From: Hirudinaria manillensis
Lineage: Eukaryota; Annelida; Clitellata; Hirudinida; Hirudinidae
Length of the DNA stretch: 64,000 bases
Assembly (NCBI GenBank): GCA_034509925.1
Contig: CM067537.1
Coordinates: 4,108,501-4,172,500, forward strand
Reading direction: 5' to 3'
A model generated the notes under the pieces. It made no database searches and was not told the DNA's origin. It worked only from the letters and a program-made list of their open reading frames with translations. Each line of letters starts with the position of its first letter. The first letter of the stretch is position 1. Both the position numbers and the translations under genes were made by a program. Below, in pieces: positions 29,386-43,563 of this stretch.

Positions 29386-31865
29386 TTAATTCACCAGTGA
29401 TTTTGAGAAGCTCCAACTCGATCAATTCAACTGCTGAAAATTAATATCAGACCAACATGTGGAATACTCTTAAAGAGCTCTTAACGTGATATCAACAAAC
29501 ACTTCCAAATTGTGATGGTGCAGATTATTTTCATCAGGATATGACACGAGGTCCTGAAATTACCCGAAAAACTCGGAATGGGTTCCCGGTAGTTTCAGTC
29601 CAAGCCGATTAAGCGGAGCAGCGAGACTCGTCGAGTCCGAAGATAAGCCTCCAGAATCACAAGCTGATGATGGAATCAGCTACGTAGTTTAAAATCCGTC
29701 GCTAACTACAACTACGCAATTGAGCCTAAATGCGCACTTCCCAAATGCCAATCGATCGCGTCAATCATAACCAATTACGTTTGCCCATCAAACATGTTAC
29801 AAAATAAGGGCGTCAAAACGTCAAATAGATAGCAATTCACCCCAAAACGATGAAATTTGGAACTAACTCCCGACGCCAACGAGCCAAGCGCCACCGCCCC
29901 TTCAGCCCCGACATCGGCCGACGCCCGCCATTATGCAAAAACACTGCGTTATGAGTGAGTCAGCTGGTTTCTTATTCTTTCACTAATCGTAACTTTTTAA
30001 TTACTATAATAATTCTCAGATTTTACTTATTTTATATAAACATTTAAATTTCGTGGTTTTTATTGTCATATTTTGACTTGAAAAAGATATTTACACTTAA
30101 AAGCTTTAAATTTAATGACTATCGTTTAATGAAAAAACATTTTCATCGTGAAAATTATATATATTGACTTGAAATCATTTCAATTAAATATTTTAAATAT
30201 ACATATATTTCGTTCATAAAATAAATTTAAACCAGACTGCCACTGTTACTTTGGTACATTTTTATACTTTTACTTTTAAGCTTCTACTAATGGACATTTT
30301 TAACTTGTACCTAAGTATTGAAGCGCACTACTTTCGCGACAATAAATTGTGGACAGTCTACAAAATAGAGATGAGACCCAATGTGATTTGGTAATATCAA
30401 TATTATCTATCGAAGGAGACGTCCTCTCTGAACGTGGCAACCTACCTTGAATTGGGCAGCAGTTCCTCGTTCCAGTCCCGTTATATTGATGACCTAAGTA
30501 ATTTAAGTTCACAATTATGTCCTCAACTAGCACGAGTAATACAATGTAGTTAATACAATGTTAATACAATGTAGCAATACGCGTTAGTATTACAAACCTG
30601 TCAATTTTATTGAATTAAATAAATAATTCTGGAGAATTTTACAGAGAACTGAAAATGCAAAAAATATTTGATTAACATTATACATTGTGTATATGTTCGT
30701 GTAGATCAACCAAAAATGCAGCGCCCACTACTGGAGACTGTTCCTGGAGGCAGGTCCGGGTTAAGAGTTGAGCTCTAGGCATAAGGATTTCTGGATCCCA
30801 AACATGTTCGTATAATTGTAGGTTACTTTCGTTGACAATGGACTTAACTACTGATATATATGCTTAAGAAGGTAGCCTAATGACATGAGTTAATAAACTT
30901 GATGAAAAATAAAAGAACGCATTGTTTTAAAATACGATATATGAGATGAAAAAGTTAACGTTAACATAACGGAAAAAACGCGCTCCGTTATTTTATTAAT
31001 TTAAATTATTAATTTATAACTAATGTAAATACCCATTCAAATCGAAACTCATGGATACCCTCACATGGCCGGATCAAGCACAGCTGAGGGCTGTAATTTG
31101 CCCATCCCTGGTACATTAGAATCACGACATATGAGATGTCATTCAGCTTAATGTCATTGTGATCTCGTGAATCACATAAGTCGTGATAAGAGAAAAATAA
31201 GAATTGCAATTACTTTAATTTACTTCACAATACGAACGATTTAAACAATTTACGGACAATATATCTAGACCTGATAGAAGAATATATGATGACTTGAAGT
31301 TAGGCTGGTTGATTATCGCAAGATTTGGTTTTAATGGTTTTTTGGTTACAATGTTCATTTTTCTGTAAAGATTTTGCATTGTAAAAACCTGTAGCAAAAA
31401 AAATTGTCAACTTAAACCTAGGTGAAGTGAATATAATTTAAATTCGTCATACATATCTATTTAGAATTTGTTGAAGTAGAAGCTAATCGATTTTACGCAT
31501 TTTCTTTGTACTTGATAATGTGAATATTTTTCCCAAACTTTTGTCAAAATATCCGACACTTTATTGGTTTATAGTAAATTTATGCAATTAAAACCACGTT
31601 TGTTAATGATAAACGAGCGGGAGGCTTTGTACCAATAAGCACAAGAATATCATATGGGCATACCCTTTGAACAATATATGTTAACCATAAATTCTTAAAA
31701 GATTTTGGTTAAATCAGTGAATAACAGTAAAGCTAAAAATCGCACGAGTTGAATATTGCATCATGCAAGTGAGTTATTGAGACTGTGAATCTCTAATTTT
31801 TTTGATGAAATCATACTTACAAATTAATAATTTGTAATAATAATTCAATTATAATAATTATTGAT
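29386..31865. other. Intergenic; Tribbles 5' flank
   Basis: The first 560 bases upstream of Tribbles become relatively GC-rich around 29860-29960, ending in CGCCATTATG, and probably contain its promoter and 5' UTR. From 30000 the DNA is AT-rich with no recognised gene. Short frames at 30300, 31009 and 31215 match nothing known to me. Confidence 0.45.
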
Positions 31866-34800
31866 TTAATGTGTTGAAATTGAAATTGTTGGTGCGATTG
31901 TGGAATGCCAGGATTGATCGGAAGTGATATTTCCAACTGTTTTCGACTTGACCCTGCTTGCCCAATCCGGAAAAATACCCAGGTTGAAGTAAAAATATCC
32001 CCAGGTATTGGTTGCAAATTGGAGAATAAGGAGACAAATGCAATTTTGAACAATCCCAGCTTTCATCTGAAATGACCGCCTTCATAAAATAAACTTTGAT
32101 TTTTGAGCAACCAACTAAACAAAGTAAGTTGTGAAAATATAGCAAGCTTTAAAGAATTGTGCAACTTTAAAATTTTATCATTTAGATCCTAAGATCTTTT
32201 GACACCCCTTAAAGATCAAAAAAATCTATATATTGACGTTTATAAAAAATATTTCTGCAAAATATTACTTCACAATCTACGAAATAGCTGATAAGTAGCT
32301 AAAATTAGGTAATATTTAATATGTTAATTATGACTTTATTTTAAACATAAAACTTAAAAATACCATGTCCATGATTTTCATATTCCCGTAAGCGAAAACT
32401 ATTGCGTTTGGAGGAGTTGCAACAGGCAGCATGAATGCAAAGGAAGCAGAAATTGTTGTTGGAAGCATGAGGTACAGAGGGTTGATTTGTAGTGTATTTG
32501 CCTGAATATTTTTATATTTATAAATAATGCGATAAATTTTTAGTACAAACTCACAATTTCTGCCAAAATGGGTAGAAATATTGTAGCCGTAGCTATGTTG
32601 CTCGTTACTTCAGTGAAGATTGCTGTGATAATGCAAAGTATAAACACTATTCCCGAGCTTGGCAGGTAACCGAGGGTGGTAAAAAATTGTCCGATTACCT
32701 CTGACAAACCCGATTCCTTTTGTGCAAACATTATTAATTTTTTTTAAAATTTGGTTTCTGCTTTTACAATAAAAATTGATTGAATAAGTGTTAATTAACA
32801 CAAAATAAGATAATCGTTTTAAATTAAAGTCTTTTGCAGCGTCATTCTGCCACAAATCATACTTTGCTCGCTTCAGCCATTGCAAAACCTCCACCTAAAA
32901 GAAGCAATACATTCCAAGGAATTTGCTTATGGACTGTAGGCCAATCTAAAAGAGCTGGAGAAGGTCCTTCAACTTCGTTATCAGCGAGCACTGCCTGATT
33001 GAAGGGTAAATAATTTGGCCATTTAGATGGTAACATAAAGAGAAGCACTGATATTGTGATGGCCACGCAGGAATCTGTAACCCATCTGGTCAAGAACAAA
33101 ATTTTCAGATTACAATTCAAATCAGGGACTATTACACTATGTAATTTGAAGAAGGTCAACAACATTATTCTAGTCAAAAATAATAGCATTGCATAATTAT
33201 TAAAGTATATGATTGCATAATTAAAATATTTTCTTCTCTTTTTAAGTCAGGCCAATGTATAAATTTTAAAGGCAATCTTTTAATAATTTAATAATTTACC
33301 CAATAGGTTTGAGCAAATTGCCCCATCCAGGCACAAATTCAGGCAAACGTGTAACCCACAGAAGAGCCAAAGTAATAAAGAGAAGCAAAACTTCTATTTC
33401 TGCAAAGCTTAAATGTGTTTTAGATATGAATCTTGTTTTGACTTTGGTTAAAGGAACTTTTAAAACTTAATGATTAAAATTATTTTCGAACATTTGTGAA
33501 TAAATAGTGGATATTGATAATGTCCTAATTGGCTTTTGCAACTATAATTTAATACCTTATGCGCCCGAGTTTTTCATATTCTTTGTTTATGACATCTCCC
33601 GATGAATCCCGATGATCATCTTCAGAATTGCGTATAAATTTCAATATTTCACTAAAATGCAAATTTTCTAATGCCTTAATTTCCAAAACCGTGAGTAAAT
33701 CGAATAAATCTTCAATAAATGCAATAAAACAATTAATTAATAAATTTTGCCAACGCACTTTGGTCCCAAAAAGAGGAACATGAGCCATAACCACGCGAGA
33801 GCGAGAGAAGCGATCATGTTTGGAAATGCATAGACAAACCAAGTACTGAAATTAAGTCCCGTTTCTGGGCCATAGAGACTGGAATGTGAAACATATTTCT
33901 TATTTCGTTAATGGTCAGTCACCATGAACATTTACAAAATAAGGCCGTTAAAAGTTTTTGTCAAACTTGAATTTGGTTGCACATCTCATACTCACACATC
34001 TAATTGTCCTTTTAGAACTAGGTTTGGTCCGGTTCCTGTTAAGGTAGCTGTCCCTCCAATGTTGGCTGCGTAGGCAATGCATAAACGAATTCCTCTGCCA
34101 GCTTTGTCGAACCATTCCTTATGCTTTTGATCGTCTTCCTTCTCCAACTTTATCGCACTGTGAATAATTAGTTTTAAACTACATTTCTGATGAGTGATTA
34201 ATGTAGCTTGCTAAATAACCATATCAAAGTAAGATGAATACTCTTAAAAAAAAATTAGTGCTTTCAAAGATCATTGTTGTGTTGGTGTTTGATTTATAGG
34301 AACAAATTGAAGCATTTATATAATTAACCGTTAGTTAGAGTAAAATTTACGAATACAATATGAAAATGGTGAGGAGATCTTAATGAACTTCTAATGAAAA
34401 TAACCCTCACGATGAAAAAGTAATCATTTGTGAGGCAAATTATAATCTCTTATAAGTTAGTAAAGATGGTCAAATTTATAGCATTTATATTTATTTTGCT
34501 ATACTTGAAATAATACATTTTAGGGCACTAGTAATTGTATGTTAATAACCTTCCATATTGTTCCTTAATTTTTTTTGTCTTGTCTACTCTTTCCTTGCTG
34601 AATTCCGGTGCGTCCATGGAATAACTATTCAGTTGAAAACTTTCCACAACAAAGTTGTTTTTCTTGACGGCGTTAGTCATGGTATTAATGGCTATATTGT
34701 TGGTTGATTCCATAGTAGGTAATGGATCAACTAAGTTTTTCTTTTTTGGAATGCGAAGATAATCTTCCTTATCTATTTAATAGAATTCATAGAACATAGA

Positions 34801-36102
34801 ATTCATGAATCATAATTGTATCAACATTGGATGATATCCATGCATATTAATAAAATAAATTGTCAAAGAGAGAAAAAAATTTATATTCTATGGCAATATA
34901 TATTACAATTTCCTCCTAAAAAAATACAACCTGGTTCAAAGCCTTTGTTCAATTGTGACTTGTTCGATTTTCGAGAGCAATGGTTTTCTAATTCGTTAAG
35001 AACGGCCTGAGAAATGGGAATCATCATTGCTGTGGTAGCAGTGTTGCTTATCCACATGGAAAGGAAAGCCGTTGTTGTCATAAAACCAAACATTAACCTG
35101 CATGTCGTATTTCTACGTCACTAGAATTTATTTTAATTGCTTGCTGTACTTATATTTTGATTTTCAGTACTAGTTCCCACATTTAATAGGTTCTATTCAT
35201 CTAAATGTTTTTGAGTTGTCACAATTTCTACTTCAAACATTTCTTCTCCAGAGAACAAACGTAATCATTATTTAAATTTACTCTCTAAAATATATTATGC
35301 CACTGTGAATGTATACGACTTAAATAATTTTTTCAGTGAAATTAATGATTTTTAAATATTGTTTGTAATAACTCTCAAATGAATATTTATTTCTGTTTTG
35401 AATTTTATAAAATTAAACCCCATCTCTTCTAAGAAAAGTTTAGTTAAAATTCGAGTATATCATTTGCTATCATTATTATCTATTGACTTAACCATCTTGG
35501 TTTTGTGCCAACGATCATGAGCACCCTCAGAGCGATCCTTTTGTGGAGATTCCACTTTTCAACCGCTACAGCCACCATAAGACCTCCAAAGAACAGCATG
35601 TTGGCATCCTATGTGAAAATGTGTTTTGCATCGTCACAAAGGGACATGTGTACACGTACACAAACTCCTACTTGATGTATTATTAATTCTTGTTTGTTAA
35701 ATAGTGCAAATTGATTTCTTCCATAAAAAGAAAACTCAAATTATTTACTTTGAAATAATTTTGACAGGCCTTTCTAGTATCTAAAACACCCAGCCAGGGA
35801 AAAATAACCATAGGTAACATTGCTGTAACAGCCATAGGAATAACTTCAGTCATCCAATAAACTGCCATTATCAAAATTCCATAAGCGCATTTCGAAACCT
35901 AATAAGTGACATTTTCAAACGTATTAAGTCGGATATATTTCAAACATATCTTTTCATTAGATCCATGATTCATTCTACAGAATTTTCATCTTACTTTAGA
36001 CGGAGCAAGCACAGGAAGTGGAAGTAACAAAAGTGGGGTGAGAACAAGAACAATAGACATTCTGATTTTCCACAATCTTTTATACCAAATTTTATGACCC
36101 AT
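31866..36102 (-). CDS. SLC13: SLC13-type sodium-coupled dicarboxylate/citrate/sulfate transporter, 13 exons, complete
   Basis: A plasma-membrane sodium symporter of the DASS family, moving dicarboxylates, citrate or sulfate. Exons (minus): 36102-35995, 35898-35749, 35608-35493, 35097-34931, 34772-34550, 34157-33996, 33878-33759, 33651-33556, 33407-33300, 33085-32863, 32716-32555, 32501-32364, 32066-31866. The sum is 657 aa with consistent phases. Signatures: [17 protein letters not shown] in the first helix, [30 protein letters not shown] (first SNT motif), [34 protein letters not shown] (second SNT-type motif) and [15 protein letters not shown]. The hydrophilic loop in exon 5 ([10 protein letters not shown]...) is poorly conserved, as usual. 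The exon 4 donor at 34931 is the least certain. Substrate cannot be read from sequence. Confidence 0.95.
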
Positions 36103-37958
36103 TCTAGTATAGTCTAGGGTTATCATTCGATAAATCGCACTCTATTATTTTTTTTTTATTTTTTTTCCTATTTGTAATCGTTATTGATTGATTTATTTAC
36201 AAACAAATTAAAAAAAGTAACTTCACTCTCGTGGCCCAGCTAGCACTTAAATATTGTCTATGCCTTATATCCGTACTTTTATTTGTGTTTCTCGCCGCTG
36301 TAGTTCACTAGCTGCAGGCATTTTCACTTTATAAAACTATTCGCTTAGCGATTGTATAATAGCGTAGTGATTGACTGAAGCAAGAGTTTGAGATGACTTC
36401 GTTTCTGGATTTCTAGTTAATCTTAATTATTTGGTTTGAAAATATTTTATTAGGCCAGATTCGTGTAAAGACAGCTTCCTTTGCACGCAGGTGACTGAAC
36501 GGATAACTTTCCTGCTTGCGGCAGTCATGGCAACAAGCCGTTAAGTGACATGTTCGGTACCAGTTAGCCCACGGATTACGTCGCTATACGAATGGGGAGC
36601 GGGTAAGGAGTGCCTTGACATCCAAGAATACATAGGAGACTCAAAATATTGGATTAATGCATTTGCAGAAGAGATAATTACGAGAAATCACAATAAGCCT
36701 AAGTTTGGCCTAGGCGTTATCTTTATGCTTAAGTTTCATTAGAATGCAACGGAGAGGTGTCAGGCTTTCTTTCGTACTATGTGGGGGGGATTATTATACC
36801 AAGTACAAACATTAAGAGAATCATCCACGAAACCCCTTATTCTCAAAAGTCAGATTTTGACTTGAATTCCCTCATGCAGAAATCGACATTTTGCTAAATC
36901 TATCTTTCCCCTGTCCGCAATAGCCCATTTTTGGCTCTACTACTCTCTTCCCCGTGCGGATGTGGATGACCCCATCAAATAATTTATCGATTAAAGAAAC
37001 ATGATTCACTAAAAGCATATATCATATACCAAATCTCAAACTTAGAAACTAATCAAAAAATAAACTCTCAAATATTATTCGCCAATATTTTCTTAAAGCA
37101 TGCAGATCTACCACTCGTTCTAGATATTCTTCAATTGGAATCTCTTTCCTTCTTATGATCATATGAGTCTGGTTCATTCTATTCCTTGTAATTTATAAAT
37201 ATACACTCTCAATTTCATATACGATAGACATTAAATTTATTCCAAGTTGATCTGTATTTCTCCGAAGGGCATTTCATCCGGAACAAAGCCGACGCACTCC
37301 GGGAGAGATAACTGAAAAAAGTGGCACTGGCAGAGGAGGAAGTTCTCATACCTCCAGTATGTTCCTTAAGCGCAAAAGTTACTCATCTTTTGTTTGACTA
37401 GCACCTAGAACACAAGCAAAATTTATACCCCAACCTCGACCAATTTTAAAGTCCTAGCTCCATCACCGTTAAATTTGTAACGAGTATTTGTTTCATTTTG
37501 TGGAAGCCTTAAAATATATTAGGTTGGGTTTTTATGCTCATGTCATATTGAATATAAATATGTTTAATGAGGCATTGTTCTAAAATTGTCATGCTAATGA
37601 TTTTATGCCCAGATCAAGCAAATCTAATTAACATTCTCTTAATTAGACTTTGTCTGCTGTTCCACTTGTAGAACAAATCGATTGATTAAATTAAAATTTT
37701 AATCAAACTACTTTTACTAAAAATAATTTTATAATTTGATTAAAAAATAAAATGATGATTAAAATGTGATTTGTTTATTTATTATAATGTAATTTTCATA
37801 GCGATGTGTACGCTCCATCGGAGTGCTATAGCGGTGATATTGGTGAACTGTCGCTGAGTTGGTGAATATGGAGCAGGAATTGCTTAGATCGTTTTGTTTT
37901 TAAGACAATGCTGGCCAGTTTTAGTGAATATTGAGTAGCTGCATTCATAAAAGTGTCG
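36103..37958. other. Intergenic between divergent SLC13 and ZDHHC genes
   Basis: About 1.85 kb between two genes transcribed away from each other, so it should hold both promoters. A moderately GC-richer patch lies at 36470-36760. A plus-strand frame there (36545-36742) matches nothing known and was not called. No RNA gene seen. Confidence 0.45.
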
Positions 37959-40900
37959 ATGGTTGCTATGCCCTCTTGTCGGATTTCGACCAGGGTAATT
38001 CCAGCCACATGTGCATGGTTGATACTCATAGTGGGCACAGCCGTATATTTTATTTTTGCGTTAGTATATAATGATTATTTTTTAATTCGACGATCATGTA
38101 TTAAATTTCAATTAGCTTTCTTCAGGTGCCCCCACCTTGTAAACAATTATGGTGCCCTCCTGGCCGTCTATCAGTCGCTAGTCACAATTTATGTTGTTGC
38201 CAACTTTGGCTTGGCCACCTTTATGGACCCAGGAACCTATCCCAGAGGTATGTATTTATTCACTCGAGAGTGTTTAGCTTGAAATGCCAAAGTGGTTCTT
38301 TAACAGCCCATGAAGATGAGGTCAGAGATGATGATTTTCATGCTCCACTTTACAAAAATATTGAAGTCAACGGAATAACCATACGCATGAAGTGGTGTGG
38401 AACATGTCAGTTATATAGGCCACCAAGATGCTCACACTGCAGTGTTTGCAACAGTTGCATTGAGGTGTTGAGGCTATTAAATTTCATAAAAGCTGTCAAA
38501 ATTATTTGAAACATCAGCAGTTACTACATTTTAATTAATTATTTAGTCATTTGATCATCACTGTCCTTGGGTAAACAACTGTATCGGCCGGAGGAACTAC
38601 CGTTTCTTCTTTCAATTTCTTGTTTCTCTCACCATCCACATGACTGGGGTTTTCTTTCTGTGTCTTGTTTACATCCTTGACCAGGAAGATGTTCGGACTG
38701 CAGCCAACATTACCTGGTTTGTTGGTCTTGCTTCTTTTTAGTTAGATGTATGATCTGATTGATTTTCATTACTTTTGTGTTCATTAATTTGATAGCACAT
38801 GCCAGGCATCACTTTTAAGTGATTGTGCACAAGTCACATAACTAATAAATTATCTATTTGCTTTTTTTATTTGTTTGGCTAGTTGTTTTTTCATACAGGC
38901 CTTTAGGTTCTTTGTTTTGAAAGTTGATAAATATTTCAGAATGTTCGGCAAAAACACACAGAAACAGTGGAATGATTGATAGAACGAATTGAATGGAATA
39001 TTTATATATTTTGAATGTTCAATTATTTTATGAATGGCTTCATTAAATAAGTGTCTTTTTATTCCCCAGTTTATGCCTCATGGTAATTGTTGGCATCTTG
39101 ATGTTTCCCATCATTGGTCTGACAGTTTTCCATGTAGTACTTGTGGTTCGAGGAAGAACTACCAATGAACAGGTAAGTGAAATTATATAAGTTCTGTATA
39201 TTCATTCTTGGTTTAAATCCATTGTATGTATCAACATGATCCAAAAAAAATTTTTCCTTTAAAAATTGTTGGTCAATTCTTAAAGATACATGCATTTGAA
39301 TTTAAAAAAATTGAAGCAAATCAAATCAAGCTAACATAATAAAGAATAACATAGTAAAGAAGAAAGCTACATGGAGCAAGTGACTCTCAATTTTTCCTTG
39401 AGTCACTGAATTCTGTGAGATGCAAAAGATCATCAATCAAATGCTTAATATTTGTTTATCCCCACAACTTCTAGCATCCACTGCTTTGACTCTATCAATA
39501 TATCAAAATATCAATTTAGGCTTATTAAAAGTTCGAGTTAGAACTGAAAAATGCTTTCAATTTGTAGTACTATAATTAAGATATGGTTCAATGTATTTAA
39601 TTGTTCACACTGGTTCTCAATTTACCAGTAATTAATGGCACCATTGTTTTCTGTAACTCAGGTGACTGGCAAATTGAGAGGTGGTCAAAATCCGTTCGAC
39701 AAAGGTTGTGCTAAAAACTGCAGTAATACACTCTGCGCTCCAATGTGGCCAAAGTATAATTTGTTTTTGAAGATGAAGTTATGCTAATTCTAAAAGTTTT
39801 GCGAGATTGATCTATTCTGAGTCTCGAGTGCAGACAACATTTAGACTATTTGAATATGATTATTTATTGCTGTTGAAGCTAATTTATGCAAAATATATAG
39901 TTAAGGAGCAAGTTATTAAAATTGTTATTTTAGCTTGCTTTATATTAATTCTATGTGATGCCAATTGAAGGGAAGTTTCTCCAAAAGGGGCATTCCCATT
40001 AATTTGAAATTGCATTTGATTACATTGTATTATAATTTTAAAACATTCAACTACTAAATGTGGATTAATAAGTATTGAAAAAATCTTCATTTCATGAGGA
40101 ACAAATTTTGATCTTTTAAATGAATTTGGGCTCAATAATATTTTGAACAACTGAACATGCCCAAAAGTTCAATTTGTTTCATGGATGAAGATTGTTGGAA
40201 CGAAGTCCTAACAAGACAGTTTTAAACATCGATATGGCCAAAGTTGCTTATCTCACCGAGGACAAAGAAGTGAAAGTTCTCTTGAATGATTCTTCCCCAT
40301 TGCCAGCAGATGCAATGGATTATGATCAGGTAATTTCTTTCTTTCTCTCTTAAGTTATATCTAAAAATATTCTTTTTGTTCATTTTCTGTAAATTGATTG
40401 AGTTTTTGGTTTAAAAAAAACCCACTAAAGTTAGAGGCAAAAATGCAGCTGCTTAAATTGCTGATATTATTTGCTTGTTAATGCATTCAATAAACTTGGT
40501 CAGAGAGCTTTAAGGACCCCAGGGCCTGATGATAGCTTGCAGTTGACGATACGCAACGATTCCTACAGCAACTTCTTTGACGACAACATCAGAGAAGACA
40601 ATGGTGTTGACGCTTCAGATTTTCCTTTGGGAGGTAGTGCCCATTCTCTAAGGAATCATCTGGATCCTTCCCGCTCTGCAAAATTAGATTCTCCTCAAGT
40701 GAAAAACATGAGCAATTTGGAAGTTGATCCTACAAATGCTCGAAAGTATCCTCATCAGGATGAAGGTGGGAATAATTGTAAATGTATCATTATGCCACTG
40801 TTCTAACCCAATAATCACTTTCAGGAGGAGGTGATCCAGGAATGTTTGATGTTTATTCACCCTCTCTAAAAAACATGCAGTATGATCATCGCCAAAATAG

Positions 40901-41258
40901 CCAGCAATTCATGCAGCAGAGTCAGCCAAAGCACAAGCTATATTCAGTTCACAGTCCAGTAACCGGAATGCCATCCTCCTTCCTAGTGAGAAGTGATGAG
41001 AGTCAGCAAAAATTTCCACAACCAAAACTACAGAATGCTTCACAGAAAATTCAACAGCAGCAAAAGATTTTCCCTCTCAACAATAATTTACAACACACTG
41101 AGCAACTCTTGCTTCAGAATATACACCATAAGCATCAACTTTATAAACCAGATACCTACTCTTCTAATATGTTGGACTCTCAAAAACTTAATCACAAGTT
41201 TGAAGATGAAGACAAATTAAGCAAGGCAAATGGATCAACTTATGAAATTGCTGTTTGA
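37959..41258 (+). CDS. ZDHHC5/8: ZDHHC5/8-type palmitoyltransferase, 9 exons, complete
   Basis: Attaches palmitate to protein cysteines; ZDHHC5/8 relatives act at the plasma membrane and synapse. Exons: 37959-38059, 38126-38247, 38307-38464, 38547-38716, 39070-39172, 39662-39753, 40191-40329, 40504-40765, 40825-41258; about 526 aa. Two N-terminal membrane segments ([37 protein letters not shown]) are followed by the cysteine-rich domain. That domain contains [20 protein letters not shown] and the catalytic DHHC in [20 protein letters not shown]. Next come [12 protein letters not shown], a fourth helix, [20 protein letters not shown] (the TTxE motif), and a long Ser- and Gln-rich tail. The last residues, YEIAV, look like a class II PDZ ligand. 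A second ATG at 37968 (MPSCRIS) aligns better with relatives and may be the true start. The exon 4 donor was chosen among several GTs by length and phase. Confidence 0.94.
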
Positions 41259-43563
41259 AACTTCCTTTCCTACCTGAAAATAACCCACTTGATCATCATG
41301 TCTTGTGTAAATCTATACTTTTTTTCAAGCTTTTCAGTTGGCAATTCTGATTTAGTTATTTAAAAATGTTTATGTAAAATATTTTCAGTTGAAGTTGAAT
41401 CTTTGTATTGGTGTGGAACATGCCTGCCACATTTTGTTAAGGCTTTTAATACTTTATTGAATGACAAAGTTGCCAACTTGCCAAGCCCAATCTGTGCTTA
41501 TATTTCTAAAGTTGGTTCCTTGAATGGGCTAATCATGCTGACCAAGTGGTGTCCTGATCTCAACCCAATATTTTTGATGCTCAGTGGGTTAAAACTTAAT
41601 TTTCCACTTGAGTCGAGTCCATTTAAATAGTTATTATTCTTAAGCAATGTGCTTCAGTTTGTACTTAAATTGTTTCTTTTAGCATATTTGTTGATTCTTG
41701 TTTCATCGAGTTGTTAATAAATGTTTGCCATGATGACATGGCAGTGTAACCCACTGTGTGTATTACAATGGAAATGCAAAAAATGTGAATTGTCTAGTTT
41801 TTGACTTCTGTGATTTTTGTGAAGTATTTATTGCCTGTTTATGGTCTCAATGCTGTGCCATTAATGAATGTTTTGAGCTCCATCATGATATGGAATGTCT
41901 TCAGCAGATTTCAGGAAACACTTTCAGCTTTATTGGATAGATGCTGAGGTTACAGATTATAGTTGGGAACTCTGGAAGATCTAACTAATTGTATTTTATT
42001 ACTATACTTCAGTATCATCATTGAAATAAATTTATTTAGATTATCCTGCTTGATCATGGGCTGCTTTCGACAGTTAGCGGAGATGGTAATATTATGTGAA
42101 TTATCTGCGATCTAAAGTTATAGGATAATTCTATGTGACTTTATATGGTTTGAATGAGTCGGAATTACAAGAAATGCGGCGGGCAGGCAGGGGCTTTGGT
42201 TGTTGAATTCAAGAGCGACGTATGCTATCTTTTTTTATATTTAAATAAACTTTGTATCATGCGCCTCGAGGAAATGCAAATCAACCTGAAATAAACTTAA
42301 CTAGTTAACCGTATGTAAAGTTTAGAGTTTATAATATTTTAAAAGAAGTGGAATGATGTCAGAAATTTTGAAAAATTATTATTTAATAAATTAGATGGTC
42401 ACGAAAAGTGTTGTTAGTTTGGAGGTCAAATGCCGATGAGGGAAATTAAGCCAAAGCGGACAAGGGAGTCCCTTAATACAACAAAATTCCTCACCGAATC
42501 ACTGTCTGAAAAAGCCTGTGTGCAAACTCTCGTTCATGGGACTTGGCTGCCAGATTTGATGACCCTTCTTTTTTTGCGTCTCACCATTTACCCCAAATTG
42601 CGCACTTGGCTTAAACTTTGGTTTTCCTACAGAGAAGCCATAGATCATCAATCAAAGTCTCTCCAATGCAAGTAAATCATATAAGACTTATCACATTCTT
42701 ATAATTTGGCAATGGTTGCCCAACAGCCTGAGGAATTAGTTACCGGAGACTTTTGCATTATATGAATGTAAGAAGTAGCTTCGACGACTCCCAAACCCAC
42801 AAAAGCTCAAAGAACCTAAACTGCTTAAGACCCGTCAATTGAATTCGAACATTTGTGCATCAACCCCGCCCGTTATGGAGTTTGACGCAAAATTCACCTG
42901 ATCCAGAAATTGCTTGTTCAAGGTTTAAAAAAATATTTTTTTCCTATAAACTAAGTGTTTATGTTTTGATTATATACTTAAGTTATTTTGAATAACTGGT
43001 TGAAAACGGTAAAAAATGAAGAATGGCCGCCATCTTCCAACCAATTGGATCTATTGATACCTTATTATGTAAAGTTATTCTTATCTATATTACTAGCTGT
43101 CGGCGTTTAGTTTATCATAATTTATGCATGAAAAACTCGATAACATTGAATGGCGCAGCAATTCATTCAAGGGCAGTCCTAGTTTCTATGCATCGTAGTG
43201 GGGTTTCATCAAAGACCTGGTTTCGCCCTATTCTGTCAAGCAGTTGGGTCGATTGGTACCTGTCGCTTAGTTTCTCGTAGTTTAGGTAGTTGATTAGTTT
43301 TGCAGGTTAACATTTGTACGATTGCCATTTGAGGTAAGTGATTTTTGAAAAGCGGATTGTTTGCATTTTCATCTGAGGAGAAAATTAGATTCAATCATTT
43401 GGGCAATAGGCACCTCGTTATTAGTGACTATGATCATAGGGTTATCTGATAATTACGTCGTGTGATTTTAGTATACAGTTGTCTGAACTGTGACAAGGAT
43501 TTGCTAGTTATTCGAAAAATCGTTTACTTAAATCATATCTTAATTGAGGTGGAATTAATTAAT
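41259..43563. other. ZDHHC 3' UTR, intergenic and Musashi 5' flank
   Basis: The first several hundred bases are probably the ZDHHC 3' UTR; AATAAA occurs at about 42026. A 5' noncoding Musashi exon is likely just upstream of 43564 but its boundary is unclear. Short frames (41403, 41758, 42430, 43023) match nothing known. Confidence 0.4.
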
